Below, piece after piece: positions 8,409 to 16,746 of a DNA stretch of 64,000 nucleotides. Below the pieces are notes generated by a model that was given only the letters and a program-made list of their open reading frames with translations, made no database searches and was not told where the DNA came from. Positions within the stretch are counted from its first letter, which is position 1, and the number at the start of each line of letters is the position of its first letter. The position numbers and the translations under genes are program-made. Source of the stretch: Vampirovibrio chlorellavorus (GTDB taxonomy: Bacteria; Cyanobacteriota; Vampirovibrionia; Vampirovibrionales; Vampirovibrionaceae); contig QFWI01000011.1 in assembly GCA_003149345.1 (NCBI GenBank), positions 844,571-908,570 on the forward strand. Reading direction: 5' to 3'.

Positions 8409-10301
8409 TTATTTCTCAAGATGATAGCGAACGGTGGTCACGACTTTGTTGCTCCGGTATCGCAACAGGGCTTTAATCATGATGGAGGTTTGGTTGTGTA
8501 GTAAATTGTGCCACCAGCTTTTGGTCACAAATTCGGGCACGATGATGGTGACCAAGTCATGGACGTAACGCTCTTCCACTTCATCGATATATTCCAACAG
8601 GGGCTCGCTGATGGAACGGTAGGGGGACTTGAGAATGGTCAGCGGAATACCGCAACCCCAGGCCTCCCAGGCTTTTTTCAGGCGTTCCGTGGCGGCGGGG
8701 TTCAGTTCCACATGCACGGCCTCCACCCGATCCGAGATTGTTTTGGCGTATTCCAGCGCGGGGATAGTTCCCCGGTGCAGGGAGGACACCAGAACCAGAA
8801 CAGTATGCTCAATGGCCGTGGGACAGTAGCCACTGTCCGGCAAAGCCAGTTGTTTTCCGATGGATTCATAATGGTGGTGTATTTTTCGGAAAATGAAGAT
8901 GACAACGGGCATGGCCACCAGCACAATCCAGGCCCCTTCGCTGAATTTTTCAAAGGCCAGAATCAGGGTCACAATGCCTGTGGCCAGGGCGCCGATGGTA
9001 TTGATCAACGCTTTTCGTTGCCAGCCGGGCTGTTGCTCCGCTTTGTGATGGCCAATCATGCCCCACTGGGCCAGCGTAAAGGAGAGAAAGACCCCAATGG
9101 CGTACAGGGGCATCATTTTGTTGTAGTCGGCGTTGTAGGCAATAATCAGCAAAATGGCCAACACGCTTAAAATAACAATGCCGTTGCTGTAAACCAGCCG
9201 ATCGCCCAGGTTCATCAGTTGCCTGGGCAGATAGCCGTCTTGGGCCAGGATCATGCCCAGCCGGGGAAAGCCGTTAAAGCTAGTATTGGCGGCTAAAATC
9301 AGGATAAGGGCTGTAATAAACTGCACCACCAGATAAAACAGGCTACCGTGGCTGAAAACGCTGGCCGCAATTTGGGAGATCACGGTTTCATGGTGTGGAT
9401 CCAGCTCTGGGGGTACAATGCCCGGCAAGGCGTAGGCTAGATAAGTTACCCCCAAGAAGATGGTGGCCAGCACCAGGCCCATGTAAACCATGGTGCGGCT
9501 GGCGTTCAGTTCAGCGGGCTCCTTAAAGGCTTGCACCCCGTTGGAAACGGCCTCAATCCCGGTTAAGGCGGCACATCCGTGGGAAAAGGCCCTCAACAAC
9601 GCCGCCATTAAAACCAGTGGCGCCACGGTGCTGATTTGTTGACCCACCACGGCGATTTCCGGGGCGGACTCGACTTGTCCGGTCAGCACTTTGTAGACGC
9701 CGGTTCCGATGAGGGCCACCATAGAGAAGATAAAAAAGAAGGCGGGAACGGCGAAGGCTTTACCGGACTCTTTGACCCCCCGTAGATTGAGGAGCATGAT
9801 GATGGCGATCATAATGATGCTGAGCGAGATGTTGTGTCCTTTGGGCAGCCACCCGGTGGAGACAATGTTGGCTACCCCGGAGGAAATGCTAACGGCGACC
9901 GTTAGAACGTAATCAATCAATAAGGCGGCTCCGGCGATTTGGCTGGCGTTTTTGCCCAGCCTGCTCTTGGAAACCTCATAGCTGCCGCCACCCATGGGAT
10001 AGGCGTAAATCACCTCCCGGTAAGACATGACCACAATAAACATCAGCAGGACAATGATGGCGGCAATGGGGATGGCTAGTAAGCCGTTGAAGGCGGATTG
10101 CTGAATCAGGTTCAGGCCCATTTGGGCGGATAGCCCTGCCGCAAACAGGGCAATGATAATTTCCTCGGTGGCGTAGGCGGTGGAGGATAGGGCATCAGAG
10201 GCAAAAACAGCCAAACCAATGGGAATAGACAAACGCTCGTGTCGTGCCCGGTGGGACGCCAGCGGGTTTCCCACAATAAATCGTTTTAGCCTGCTCCACA
10301 T
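8409..10301 (-). CDS. KimA-like APC-superfamily transporter (probable K+ uptake)
   Basis: A 630-residue membrane protein of the APC superfamily. The opening motif SDALSSTAYATEEI (residues about 33-46), AYPMGGGSYEVSKSRLG and IDYVLTVAVSISSGVANI match the KimA/YdaO family of high-affinity K+ importers. About 12 hydrophobic helices run to residue about 480. A cytosolic domain of about 140 residues follows (PTAIEHTVLVLVSSLHRGTI...), also typical of KimA (about 607 residues in Bacillus). Substrate by family is K+; amino-acid transport cannot be excluded. It is divergent from the phosphohexomutase gene. A good promoter precedes it, and I saw no room for a c-di-AMP riboswitch. Confidence 0.75.
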   Translation of the reverse strand: MWSRLKRFIVGNPLASHRARHERLSIPIGLAVFASDALSSTAYATEEIIIALFAAGLSAQMGLNLIQQSAFNGLLAIPIAAIIVLLMFIVVMSYREVIYAYPMGGGSYEVSKSRLGKNASQIAGAALLIDYVLTVAVSISSGVANIVSTGWLPKGHNISLSIIMIAIIMLLNLRGVKESGKAFAVPAFFFIFSMVALIGTGVYKVLTGQVESAPEIAVVGQQISTVAPLVLMAALLRAFSHGCAALTGIEAVSNGVQAFKEPAELNASRTMVYMGLVLATIFLGVTYLAYALPGIVPPELDPHHETVISQIAASVFSHGSLFYLVVQFITALILILAANTSFNGFPRLGMILAQDGYLPRQLMNLGDRLVYSNGIVILSVLAILLIIAYNADYNKMMPLYAIGVFLSFTLAQWGMIGHHKAEQQPGWQRKALINTIGALATGIVTLILAFEKFSEGAWIVLVAMPVVIFIFRKIHHHYESIGKQLALPDSGYCPTAIEHTVLVLVSSLHRGTIPALEYAKTISDRVEAVHVELNPAATERLKKAWEAWGCGIPLTILKSPYRSISEPLLEYIDEVEERYVHDLVTIIVPEFVTKSWWHNLLHNQTSIMIKALLRYRSNKVVTTVRYHLEK

Positions 10302-10335
10302 AATGATTCTCTATCTACTGCTTCAAGACAGACAG

Positions 10336-10364
10336 AATATACAGGTTTTTGCGGGGCTGGGCAA
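10336..10364 (-). promoter_or_regulatory. Sigma-70-type promoter for the KimA-like gene
   Basis: On the minus strand, TTGCCC (10364-10359) and TATATT (10341-10336) are separated by 17 bp, about 35 bp upstream of the transporter ATG. The short leader leaves no space for a structured riboswitch. Confidence 0.6.
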
Positions 10365-10501
10365 TGCTTGGTGACGGGAATGCAATAAATCGATATAAAA
10401 AACTTGCGGAATACCGGGCGGAATGGCTTAATGGAACGAGTGATTGGTGTTTGTTATTGTTGAATAACCACACTGTTTTGTTGTTTTGGGGAGTTTTGGT
10501 C

Positions 10502-12100
10502 ATGGCGTCAGCACCGGTTCAAAAAGTGTATCGTTTTGGCACTTCTGGGTATCGTAACGATCAGGACGCGGCGTTTAACGAGTCGGTCATCCGGCAGATT
10601 ACCAATGCCATCAGCGATTATCTGATTGGTGAGATTCAACGTCGGGGAAAGTTGCTGCCGGTTCTGATTGGTGGCGATACCCGGGAAAAAACCCGTCGCT
10701 TCATTCCGCTCATTGCCGACATTCTGAAGAACAAGGGGTTGGATGTCTTTCGGGCCAGTACCGATTTGCCCTCGCCGGTTTTGGCCTATGCCGCCAAGTA
10801 TTTTTCCCAGTTGAACCTGGGCTACGATGAAACCCTGGGGGCCATTTTGATGACGGCCAGTCACAATCCCTGGCCTTACGGGGGGTATAACTTTTTAACC
10901 CCCGATGCCGCCGTGATGCCTACCCCGGTTTCCCAGAAGTTTGAACTGTACCAAAGTGAGCCCTTGAACCTGATTCTGGATCGGGCCGCTTACGGTGTGG
11001 AAACACCGGCTCAAATTACGGAATTTGATCCTTACGAGCTTTACCGCCAGCATCTGAAGCAGGGCATCAAGATTGACTATAAAAAGATCAAGGACAGTGG
11101 CCTGAAGATTTTCTACGATCCTTTATACGCCACGGGTCGACGTTACTTGCCCCGCTTGTTGAAGGATGAGGGCATTGAGACTGTGGTGATTCACGACACG
11201 GATCAGTTGCCCGCAGGCTATACCGGCATGCCGGAACCGACGGGGAGCAATCTTACCGAGTTGAGCGCAATGATGAAAGACGATGCGGCTGCCCTGAAAA
11301 TCGGCCTGGCCAATGATGGGGACGCCGATCGCTTTGGGGTACTGGATGAATCGGGTCGATACCTGAATTCCAATGAGGTGTTGACCCTGATTGTTTATCA
11401 CCTACTGAAAAACCGGGGTGAGAAAGGCGTCATTGTCCGTTCTCAGGCCACCACGCACTTGCTGGATGCACTGGCGGCCAAGGCGGGTCTATCGGTGGTG
11501 CAGACTCCGGTCGGTTACAAGTACATCGCTGAAGAATTCATTGAGCATGAGGAAAAAGGCGAGCAGCAGGTGCTGATTGGGGGAGAAAGCTCCGGCGGCA
11601 TTAGCGTGATTGGCCATATTCCAGAAAAGGACGGCATTCTGGCCAATCTGTTGGCGGCGGAAATTGTGGCCACGGAGGGCAAGCCGCTCAGCCAGATTTT
11701 GGCCCAGGTGCAGGCCTCGGTGGATCGACAGTTCGTGTTTCGGGAGCTGGGCGTCAAGACCGAGCATGGTCAGCAGATCATGAAGCATTTCCAGCAGTTG
11801 TTATCGCAGGAGGGTGAATTGGCCGGTTTGTCCATTGATGTCGCTCAATCCGTGGCCTCGGTGACCGCGCTGGAACGGAAATATGGCACCAAGGACGGGG
11901 CCAAGCTCTTTTTGAGCGATGGGAGCTGGCTATTGATTCGGGCCAGTGGAACGGAACCCATTGTTCGGGTGTATGTGGAAGGCGTAGCGCCTTCTCGGGA
12001 TGAGGCTTTTTCCAAAACTCAAAAGCTGGTTGACGCCCTGACTCAACTTTTAGTCCATTCCTTTTCTGTTCCTGCTGGTAATATCAAGGAAAAACACTAG
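10502..12100 (+). CDS. Phosphohexomutase (phosphoglucomutase/phosphomannomutase)
   Basis: A 532-residue alpha-D-phosphohexomutase that interconverts hexose 1- and 6-phosphates for glycogen, cell-wall and envelope sugar synthesis. Four family sites are visible: the phosphoserine loop TASHNP (Ser about 120), the Mg2+ loop DGDADR (about 272-277), the sugar-specificity loop GGESSGG (about 359) and the phosphate-binding loop RASGTEP (about 481). The frame runs 51 codons further upstream, but GGGGAG lies 8 nt before the ATG at 10502, and FGTSGYR is then near the N-terminus as expected. Glucose versus mannose preference cannot be read with confidence. Confidence 0.9.
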   Translation: MASAPVQKVYRFGTSGYRNDQDAAFNESVIRQITNAISDYLIGEIQRRGKLLPVLIGGDTREKTRRFIPLIADILKNKGLDVFRASTDLPSPVLAYAAKYFSQLNLGYDETLGAILMTASHNPWPYGGYNFLTPDAAVMPTPVSQKFELYQSEPLNLILDRAAYGVETPAQITEFDPYELYRQHLKQGIKIDYKKIKDSGLKIFYDPLYATGRRYLPRLLKDEGIETVVIHDTDQLPAGYTGMPEPTGSNLTELSAMMKDDAAALKIGLANDGDADRFGVLDESGRYLNSNEVLTLIVYHLLKNRGEKGVIVRSQATTHLLDALAAKAGLSVVQTPVGYKYIAEEFIEHEEKGEQQVLIGGESSGGISVIGHIPEKDGILANLLAAEIVATEGKPLSQILAQVQASVDRQFVFRELGVKTEHGQQIMKHFQQLLSQEGELAGLSIDVAQSVASVTALERKYGTKDGAKLFLSDGSWLLIRASGTEPIVRVYVEGVAPSRDEAFSKTQKLVDALTQLLVHSFSVPAGNIKEKH

Positions 12101-12115
12101 TTATTCCTGTTCCGG

Positions 12116-12152
12116 GCATCCGGCCTTCCCCTTGGATGGAGGTGCCGGATGC
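12116..12152 (+). terminator. Hairpin after phosphohexomutase gene
   Basis: Nine-bp inverted repeat GCATCCGGC / GCCGGATGC with a 19-nt loop, 16 bp after the stop codon. There is no T-run after it, so if it terminates it would not be a canonical rho-independent site; it may instead stabilise the mRNA 3' end. Confidence 0.35.
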
Positions 12153-12197
12153 GCGCTGGACTTGATGGATACTTGGTGGTAATTTAAATGTCTGCAT

Positions 12198-12271
12198 GTG
12201 CCCGTAGCTCAGTTGGATAGAGTGACGGTCTCCGAAGCCGTAGGTCGCGCGTTCGAGTCGCGCCGGGCACA
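12198..12271 (+). tRNA. tRNA-Arg (anticodon CCG)
   Basis: A complete cloverleaf can be drawn. The acceptor is GTGCCCG paired with CGGGCAC and discriminator A. The D arm is AGCTCAGTTGGATAGAGT. The anticodon stem ACGGT/GCCGT encloses loop CTCCGAA with anticodon CCG (codon CGG). The T arm GCGCG-TTCGAGT-CGCGC completes it. The 3' CCA is not encoded. The gene stands alone between the phosphohexomutase and pyrophosphatase genes. Confidence 0.95.
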
Positions 12272-12566
12272 GTTTTCACCCCCTCATGTGGTGTCAAATG
12301 TCTTTGTGGTAGGACGGTTTCCCAATCCGGTATGCATTGTCCCAGGATGATCAACACGCCTTTCGGTCAGTGTTGTTTGAACAATGTAAATATCGATTTA
12401 CGTTTGGGCTAAAGTCTAGGAATCTCTGATTGTTTTCAGTACCCTACTGCATACATTTCCCCTTTTTGCTTGCATCCTTCAAGATGCCGCAACCCAGCAT
12501 CATCAACAGTTTTAAACAGTTTTATCCATATCTACTCACTGAATCGAAGGGAGAACAGCACATCTC
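12272..12566 (+). promoter_or_regulatory. Leader region upstream of hppA with nested inverted repeat
   Basis: No gene seen in these 295 bp. A nested inverted repeat spans 12335-12386: CATTGT (12335) pairs with ACAATG (12381), and CAACAC (12352) pairs with GTGTTG (12370). The ribosome site for hppA is GGGAGAA about 12 nt before the ATG. The repeat could be an operator or an RNA stem; function is unknown. Confidence 0.4.
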
Positions 12567-14696
12567 ATGCAACCCATCTTATTCCCCATTATCTGCGGGG
12601 TGCTGGCCATCGTTTTCGGGCTTGTAACCCGTCAATGGATTCTTGGTCTCAGCGCCGGTACGCAAAAAATGCAGGATATCGCCAACGCTATTAAGGAAGG
12701 CGCCAGCGCTTACATGAACCGGCAATACAAAACCATTGCCATCACTGCTGTCATCCTGACCGTTATTTTGTACGCTCTGTTTGCTTCCCTGAAAGGCGCT
12801 CAATACGCCATTTACGTGTCCGGCGCTTTCTTGCTGGGCGCCTTTTTGAGTGGTCTGGCCGGGTACGTGGGTATGTTCGTTTCCGTTAACGCCAACGTTA
12901 GAACCGCAGAAGCCGCTCAAAAGGGCATGAACGCCGCAATGGACGTTGCCTTCAAGGGTGGCGCCGTGACCGGCTTGCTGGTTGTGGGCTTGGCTTTGCT
13001 GGGTGTCGCTGGCTTTTACTACCTCGCCCCCTCTCCTGAGCTGTTCCCTTCTATTGTGGGCTTGGCTTTTGGTTCCAGCCTGATTAGCGTATTTGCCCGT
13101 CTGGGTGGCGGTATTTTTACCAAGGCCGCTGATGTGGGCGCTGACCTGGTGGGTAAGGTTGAAGCCGGTATCCCGGAAGATGATCCCAGGAACCCCGCGG
13201 TTATCGCTGACAACGTGGGCGACAACGTGGGCGATTGCGCCGGTATGGCCGCCGACTTGTTCGAGACCTACGCTGTAACCACCATTGCGGCCATGTTTCT
13301 GGGGAACCTGTTGTTTAATCACGATCCCAACGCCATTATGTATCCTCTGATGCTGGGCGGCCTGTCCATTGTGGCCTCCATTATCGGTACCTTCTTCGTG
13401 AAGGTGGGCGCGGACAACAATCCCATGAAAGGTCTGTACAAAGGCTTGTACGCCACCATTTTCCTGGTAGCCATCATGGTTGTGGCCATGACCTATCAGT
13501 TCTTCCCCACGGGTTTCTCCTACACCAACGCCGAAGGCGTGGTTACTGCCATTAGCCAAACCGGCTTAATTGGAACCGCGATGGTCGGTATTGTGGTTAC
13601 TATGGCCATGGTCTGGATCACTGACTATTACACCTCCACGGAGTTCAGCCCGGTGCGCAAGGTCGCTGCCGCTTCCGAATCCGGCCACGCCACCAACATT
13701 ATCGCTGGTATTGCCGTGGGTATGAAGTCCACCGCCGCTCCGGTTGTGGTCATTTCCATCGGGATGCTGGCCGCTTACTTCCTGGGTGGCTTGTACGGCA
13801 TCTCCATTGCCGCCGTGTCCATGTTGTCCATGGCTGGTATCGTGGTTGCCCTGGACGCTTTTGGCCCCATCACCGATAACGCCGGTGGTATCGCCGAGAT
13901 GGCCCATATGGACGAAAAAGTTCGCGCTGTAACCGATCCGTTGGATGCTGTGGGTAACACCACCAAGGCCGTTACCAAGGGGTACGCCATTGGTTCCGCC
14001 GGTTTGGCCGCTATCGTTCTGTTCTCCTCCTACATTCAGGACTTGAGCGCCGCGGCTGCTGAAAAAGGTAATGTTTTCCTGTCTGACATGGGCAACCTGA
14101 ACGCCCTGTTTTCCCTCGGCGACCCTTACATTATCGTGGGCTTGTTCGTGGGTGGTCTCATCCCTTACATTTTCGGAGCGATGGCTATGGAAGCCGTGGG
14201 CGCCGCTGCTGGTGAAGTTGTTCACGAAGTTCGTCGCCAGTTCAAAGAAAACAAAGGCATTATGGACGGCACTTCCAAGCCCGACTATGCTGCCTGTGTA
14301 GACATTGTGACTCGTAGCGCCTTGCGCCAGATGATGGTGCCTGCCCTGTTGCCGGTGCTGGTTCCTGTCGTCATGTGGGCGATTGGGGCTTACCTGATAC
14401 CCAATGCCGCTTCCAGCTACGCCGCTATCAAAATGATCGGTGGCGTGTTGGTGGGTAGTATCGTCACCGGCCTGTTCGTGGGGATTTCCATGACTTCTGG
14501 GGGCGGTGCCTGGGATAACGCCAAAAAGTACATTGAAGATGGTCACTTTGGCGGCAAAGGTTCTCCGGCTCACCAAGCCGCCGTTACTGGCGATACCGTG
14601 GGTGATCCTTACAAGGACACCGCTGGCCCTGCCATTAACCCGGTCATCAAGATCCTGAACATTGTTGCCTTGTTGCTGGTTCCCCTGCTGGTTTAA
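12567..14696 (+). CDS. hppA: Membrane-bound H+-translocating pyrophosphatase, K+-independent type
   Basis: A 709-residue polytopic membrane enzyme that hydrolyses pyrophosphate to pump H+ (or Na+) across the inner membrane. The Mg-PPi site [19 protein letters not shown] (residues about 214-232), the [11 protein letters not shown] segment and the C-terminal [18 protein letters not shown] motif are all intact. About 16 hydrophobic helices are expected and visible. The determinant motif reads GNTTKAV (about 462). By family knowledge Lys here marks K+-independent, H+-pumping enzymes, whereas Ala marks K+-dependent ones. It is monocistronic: a strong terminator follows. Confidence 0.97.
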   Translation: MQPILFPIICGVLAIVFGLVTRQWILGLSAGTQKMQDIANAIKEGASAYMNRQYKTIAITAVILTVILYALFASLKGAQYAIYVSGAFLLGAFLSGLAGYVGMFVSVNANVRTAEAAQKGMNAAMDVAFKGGAVTGLLVVGLALLGVAGFYYLAPSPELFPSIVGLAFGSSLISVFARLGGGIFTKAADVGADLVGKVEAGIPEDDPRNPAVIADNVGDNVGDCAGMAADLFETYAVTTIAAMFLGNLLFNHDPNAIMYPLMLGGLSIVASIIGTFFVKVGADNNPMKGLYKGLYATIFLVAIMVVAMTYQFFPTGFSYTNAEGVVTAISQTGLIGTAMVGIVVTMAMVWITDYYTSTEFSPVRKVAAASESGHATNIIAGIAVGMKSTAAPVVVISIGMLAAYFLGGLYGISIAAVSMLSMAGIVVALDAFGPITDNAGGIAEMAHMDEKVRAVTDPLDAVGNTTKAVTKGYAIGSAGLAAIVLFSSYIQDLSAAAAEKGNVFLSDMGNLNALFSLGDPYIIVGLFVGGLIPYIFGAMAMEAVGAAAGEVVHEVRRQFKENKGIMDGTSKPDYAACVDIVTRSALRQMMVPALLPVLVPVVMWAIGAYLIPNAASSYAAIKMIGGVLVGSIVTGLFVGISMTSGGGAWDNAKKYIEDGHFGGKGSPAHQAAVTGDTVGDPYKDTAGPAINPVIKILNIVALLLVPLLV

Positions 14697-14733
14697 AAAC
14701 CTCGGGAACGGATAAGACACACATCCCTGTTTC

Positions 14734-14769
14734 AAAAAAGCCTTCCGGTTGATGACTGGAAGGCTTTTT
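14734..14769 (+). terminator. Rho-independent terminator of hppA
   Basis: Stem with AAAAAGCCTTCC and GGAAGGCTTTTT separated by an 11-nt loop, 38 bp after the hppA stop, ending in a T-run. The A-run on the other side would let it act in both directions. Confidence 0.9.
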
Positions 14770-14857
14770 ACTTGAAAAACGGACAGGCTTGTCATAGTAT
14801 AAATTATCTAATTGTTCTTGCTTTTTTATATACTTTTAAAAGAGAGGTTGGAATCGA

Positions 14858-15037
14858 ATGGCGAGAGTCTTGATTTCAATGAAGGATGAATTTTTAAGAC
14901 GGATTGACGAAGTGGCTGAAAAAGAGCAGCGGTCACGGAGTGAGCTCATTCGTGAGGCTTTGCGCACTTACATCCGAAAAAATGCCAGCACGGCTCAGAA
15001 TGCGCCGACCGGTGGGGCGTCTTCGGTTGAGTCCTAG
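14858..15037 (+). CDS. Small ribbon-helix-helix (CopG/Arc-type) DNA-binding protein
   Basis: A 59-residue protein. Residues 1-42 form a complete ribbon-helix-helix: the beta strand ARVLISMKDEFLRRI, then helix DEVAEKEQRSRSELIREAL with the typical S-R-S-E-L-I-R-E turn, then RTYIRKN. Residues 43-59 are a polar tail. AGAGAGG lies about 9 nt before the ATG. No toxin gene follows; a repeat element and then the PilZ gene lie downstream, so it is more likely a stand-alone transcription regulator than an antitoxin. It has its own intergenic region after the hppA terminator. Confidence 0.85.
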   Translation: MARVLISMKDEFLRRIDEVAEKEQRSRSELIREALRTYIRKNASTAQNAPTGGASSVES

Positions 15038-15060
15038 GCTGTACGACTTGATTTAAGAGT

Positions 15061-15234
15061 AGTCCCCTTTTGGAAAACGTTTTTGCCTGTTTGGGCACAT
15101 CGGGTTAGGCATTAATGCTGAGTTCACTGGGGTCAACTTGGGTGAACCTGGCTAGAGCAATTTCTCGGCTTCCCTGAGGCAACCTGGGTTTTAAGCAGGG
15201 GATTTTACAAACGTGTTGTGAGGCCAGACCTGCC
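15061..15234. repeat. Diverged member (C) of an intergenic inverted-repeat family
   Basis: This intergenic stretch ends with a 15-bp block at 15207-15221 whose reverse complement is identical to 26607-26621 of element B. Its other end (AAAACGTTTTTGCCTGTTTG from 15074) matches the first part of the B core with several mismatches. The element lies between the ribbon-helix-helix gene and the PilZ gene and is about 170 bp long. Boundaries are approximate because this copy is the most diverged of the three. Confidence 0.55.
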
Positions 15235-15271
15235 AATTATTTTATTGGCTCTCAGGGATTGAGCCTTATCC

Positions 15272-15277
15272 TATAAT
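15272..15277 (+). promoter_or_regulatory. Consensus -10 element upstream of PilZ gene
   Basis: A perfect TATAAT lies 57 bp before the PilZ ATG. No good -35 hexamer is found at 16-18 bp, so this is either an activator-dependent promoter or a chance match in AT-rich sequence. Confidence 0.4.
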
Positions 15278-15333
15278 GAGATAGGGCCTAAAAGTGGCCA
15301 AGGTTGTTGAGCGGTGAGATTCAAAATAACTGA

Positions 15334-16014
15334 ATGCTGTTTGAGCTGCAAAAAGCGCTAGTTTTGAACCAAAGGGTAGAATTGACCGTTTGGGATCCTG
15401 ACAATGACAGCGTGGAGCATTCGTTTCAAGGTTTTGTCATGAAAGCGTGTGGGTCGCAGTTTCAACTGACGCTCCCTCCAGTAGCCCAGGCTGCCGCCAT
15501 TTTGCCCTTGCTACAGCCTGGCCTTGTTACGGGGGCGGTTGTGGAGGCTTATCCCAGCCCGTATATTTTTTATCCGATTATTCATTCATCACCCCAATCC
15601 CCTGAAAGCGGATTTTGGTTAAAAATTCCTGAAAATCCCCAGATAGAGCTTCTACAGAATCGGCGGCATGTTCGCATTCCCATGATTATTCCTTTTAATC
15701 TGGAATACGCCGTTTCGGGTCGGAGCATGGCCATGCAGGCCCGCACCGAGGATGTCAGTGGCGGGGGGATGCGGTTTACATCCATACGGCAGTTCCCCCA
15801 GGGGCAGGATTTGCTGATTTCACTGAGCATCAATCCATCCGCGCCGACTTTAAGGCTGAAGGCCAGAGTGGTCTTTTCGGTGGAAAACCGCCTCAAGAAA
15901 CAGCCGGATGATTTGTATTCAACGGCGTGTCAATTTGTGGATCTGACGGACGCCGAGGAAATGCTGCTGGTTCGGGAGTGCTTTAAGCGGGAGTTGTCAG
16001 GATTCAAACGATAA
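15334..16014 (+). CDS. PilZ-domain c-di-GMP-binding protein, YcgR-like layout
   Basis: A 226-residue soluble protein. Residues 1-100 form a beta-rich N-terminal domain resembling the YcgR-N / PilZN flagellar-brake domain. The PilZ domain follows with both c-di-GMP binding motifs intact: QNRRHVRIP (about 107-115, the RxxxR motif) and EDVSGGGMRF (about 138-147, the D/NxSxxG motif). It probably links c-di-GMP level to motility or envelope behaviour. No flagellar genes are nearby. The ribosome site is weak. It lies 60 bp before the sigma-factor gene in the same direction and could be cotranscribed with it. Confidence 0.88.
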   Translation: MLFELQKALVLNQRVELTVWDPDNDSVEHSFQGFVMKACGSQFQLTLPPVAQAAAILPLLQPGLVTGAVVEAYPSPYIFYPIIHSSPQSPESGFWLKIPENPQIELLQNRRHVRIPMIIPFNLEYAVSGRSMAMQARTEDVSGGGMRFTSIRQFPQGQDLLISLSINPSAPTLRLKARVVFSVENRLKKQPDDLYSTACQFVDLTDAEEMLLVRECFKRELSGFKR

Positions 16015-16074
16015 TTGTCCTTGTGCTAGAATAAATCCTGTATTATCCGAGCAAACTAGGGAAGTTCTACGCCA

Positions 16075-16695
16075 ATGGCCTCTAAAAGCCAAACGAAAGA
16101 GGATTTACGGGCTCTTTCCACCGAAGAGCTTGTGCTGTTGGCGCAGGCCGATCACATGCGTGCCCTGGAGGAGCTGGTATCCCGTTACCAAAAGCTGGTT
16201 TACGTTACTTTGTATCAACTGGCGCCAGAGCGGAATGATATTACAGACCTGACCCAGGAAGTTTTGTTGCGGATGTGCCGCTCGATCAAGTCTTTGCGCA
16301 ATCCCAAGACTTTCAAATATTGGTTGAACCGCATTATTACCAACCTGTTTTATGACGAGTTGAGGAAAGCGCCCCGGCAACTGAAGACCATTTCCCTGGA
16401 TGAGCCTGTCTTTGAGTCTGATGATGAGCAAAGTCCAGCTCGGGATATCCCGGACGCCACTGAAATGCCTGATAAACTGGCTTTGAATTCAGAGCTGGAT
16501 CGTAAAATTCAGCAGGCCATCCAAAATCTCCCGGAACAGTTTCGAACCATCATCGTCCTCAGAGAAATACAGGGGCTAAGCTATGAAGAAATAGCCAGCC
16601 TCACCGAGACAAATATCGGCACGGTCAAGTCCAGATTGGCCCGTGCCCGCCTGAAACTTCAAGAGGTATTGGAACCCTACCTGAAAGAAGTTTAA
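16075..16695 (+). CDS. ECF-type RNA polymerase sigma factor
   Basis: A 206-residue sigma-70 family protein. Region 2 is at residues about 30-100 (LVSRYQKLVYVTLYQL...DLTQEVLLRM...KYWLNRIITNLFYDELRK). Region 4 is at about 150-200 (LPEQFRTIIVLREIQGLSYE, then EIASLTETNIGTVKSRLARA), with a short acidic linker and no region 3. That is the layout of extracytoplasmic-function (RpoE/SigW-like) sigma factors. The next gene, 51 bp downstream, has the features of its anti-sigma factor, so the pair forms a membrane stress-sensing switch. Many such operons autoregulate; I could not define its promoter. Confidence 0.92.
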   Translation: MASKSQTKEDLRALSTEELVLLAQADHMRALEELVSRYQKLVYVTLYQLAPERNDITDLTQEVLLRMCRSIKSLRNPKTFKYWLNRIITNLFYDELRKAPRQLKTISLDEPVFESDDEQSPARDIPDATEMPDKLALNSELDRKIQQAIQNLPEQFRTIIVLREIQGLSYEEIASLTETNIGTVKSRLARARLKLQEVLEPYLKEV

Positions 16696-16746
16696 CTGGC
16701 TTGAGGCCCTGGTCATTAATAATTAGTGTGATAGGAAGTTACCTAC

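Noticed and set aside
10302..10501. ydaO-type c-di-AMP riboswitch ahead of the KimA-like gene
   Set aside because: The promoter lies about 35 bp before the ATG, leaving no room for the roughly 150-nt aptamer.
10349..10501. Upstream extension of the phosphohexomutase frame
   Set aside because: No ribosome site, sequence not conserved-looking, and it covers the divergent promoter; the ATG at 10502 has GGGGAG.
12430..12694. Plus-strand frames in the hppA leader
   Set aside because: They run out of frame into hppA and have no ribosome site; the sequence is more likely leader DNA.
12579..14795. Long minus-strand frames (326 and 409 codons) opposite hppA
   Set aside because: They are shadows of a highly expressed, codon-biased gene; the composition is His/Gly/Asn/Gln-rich and unlike real proteins.
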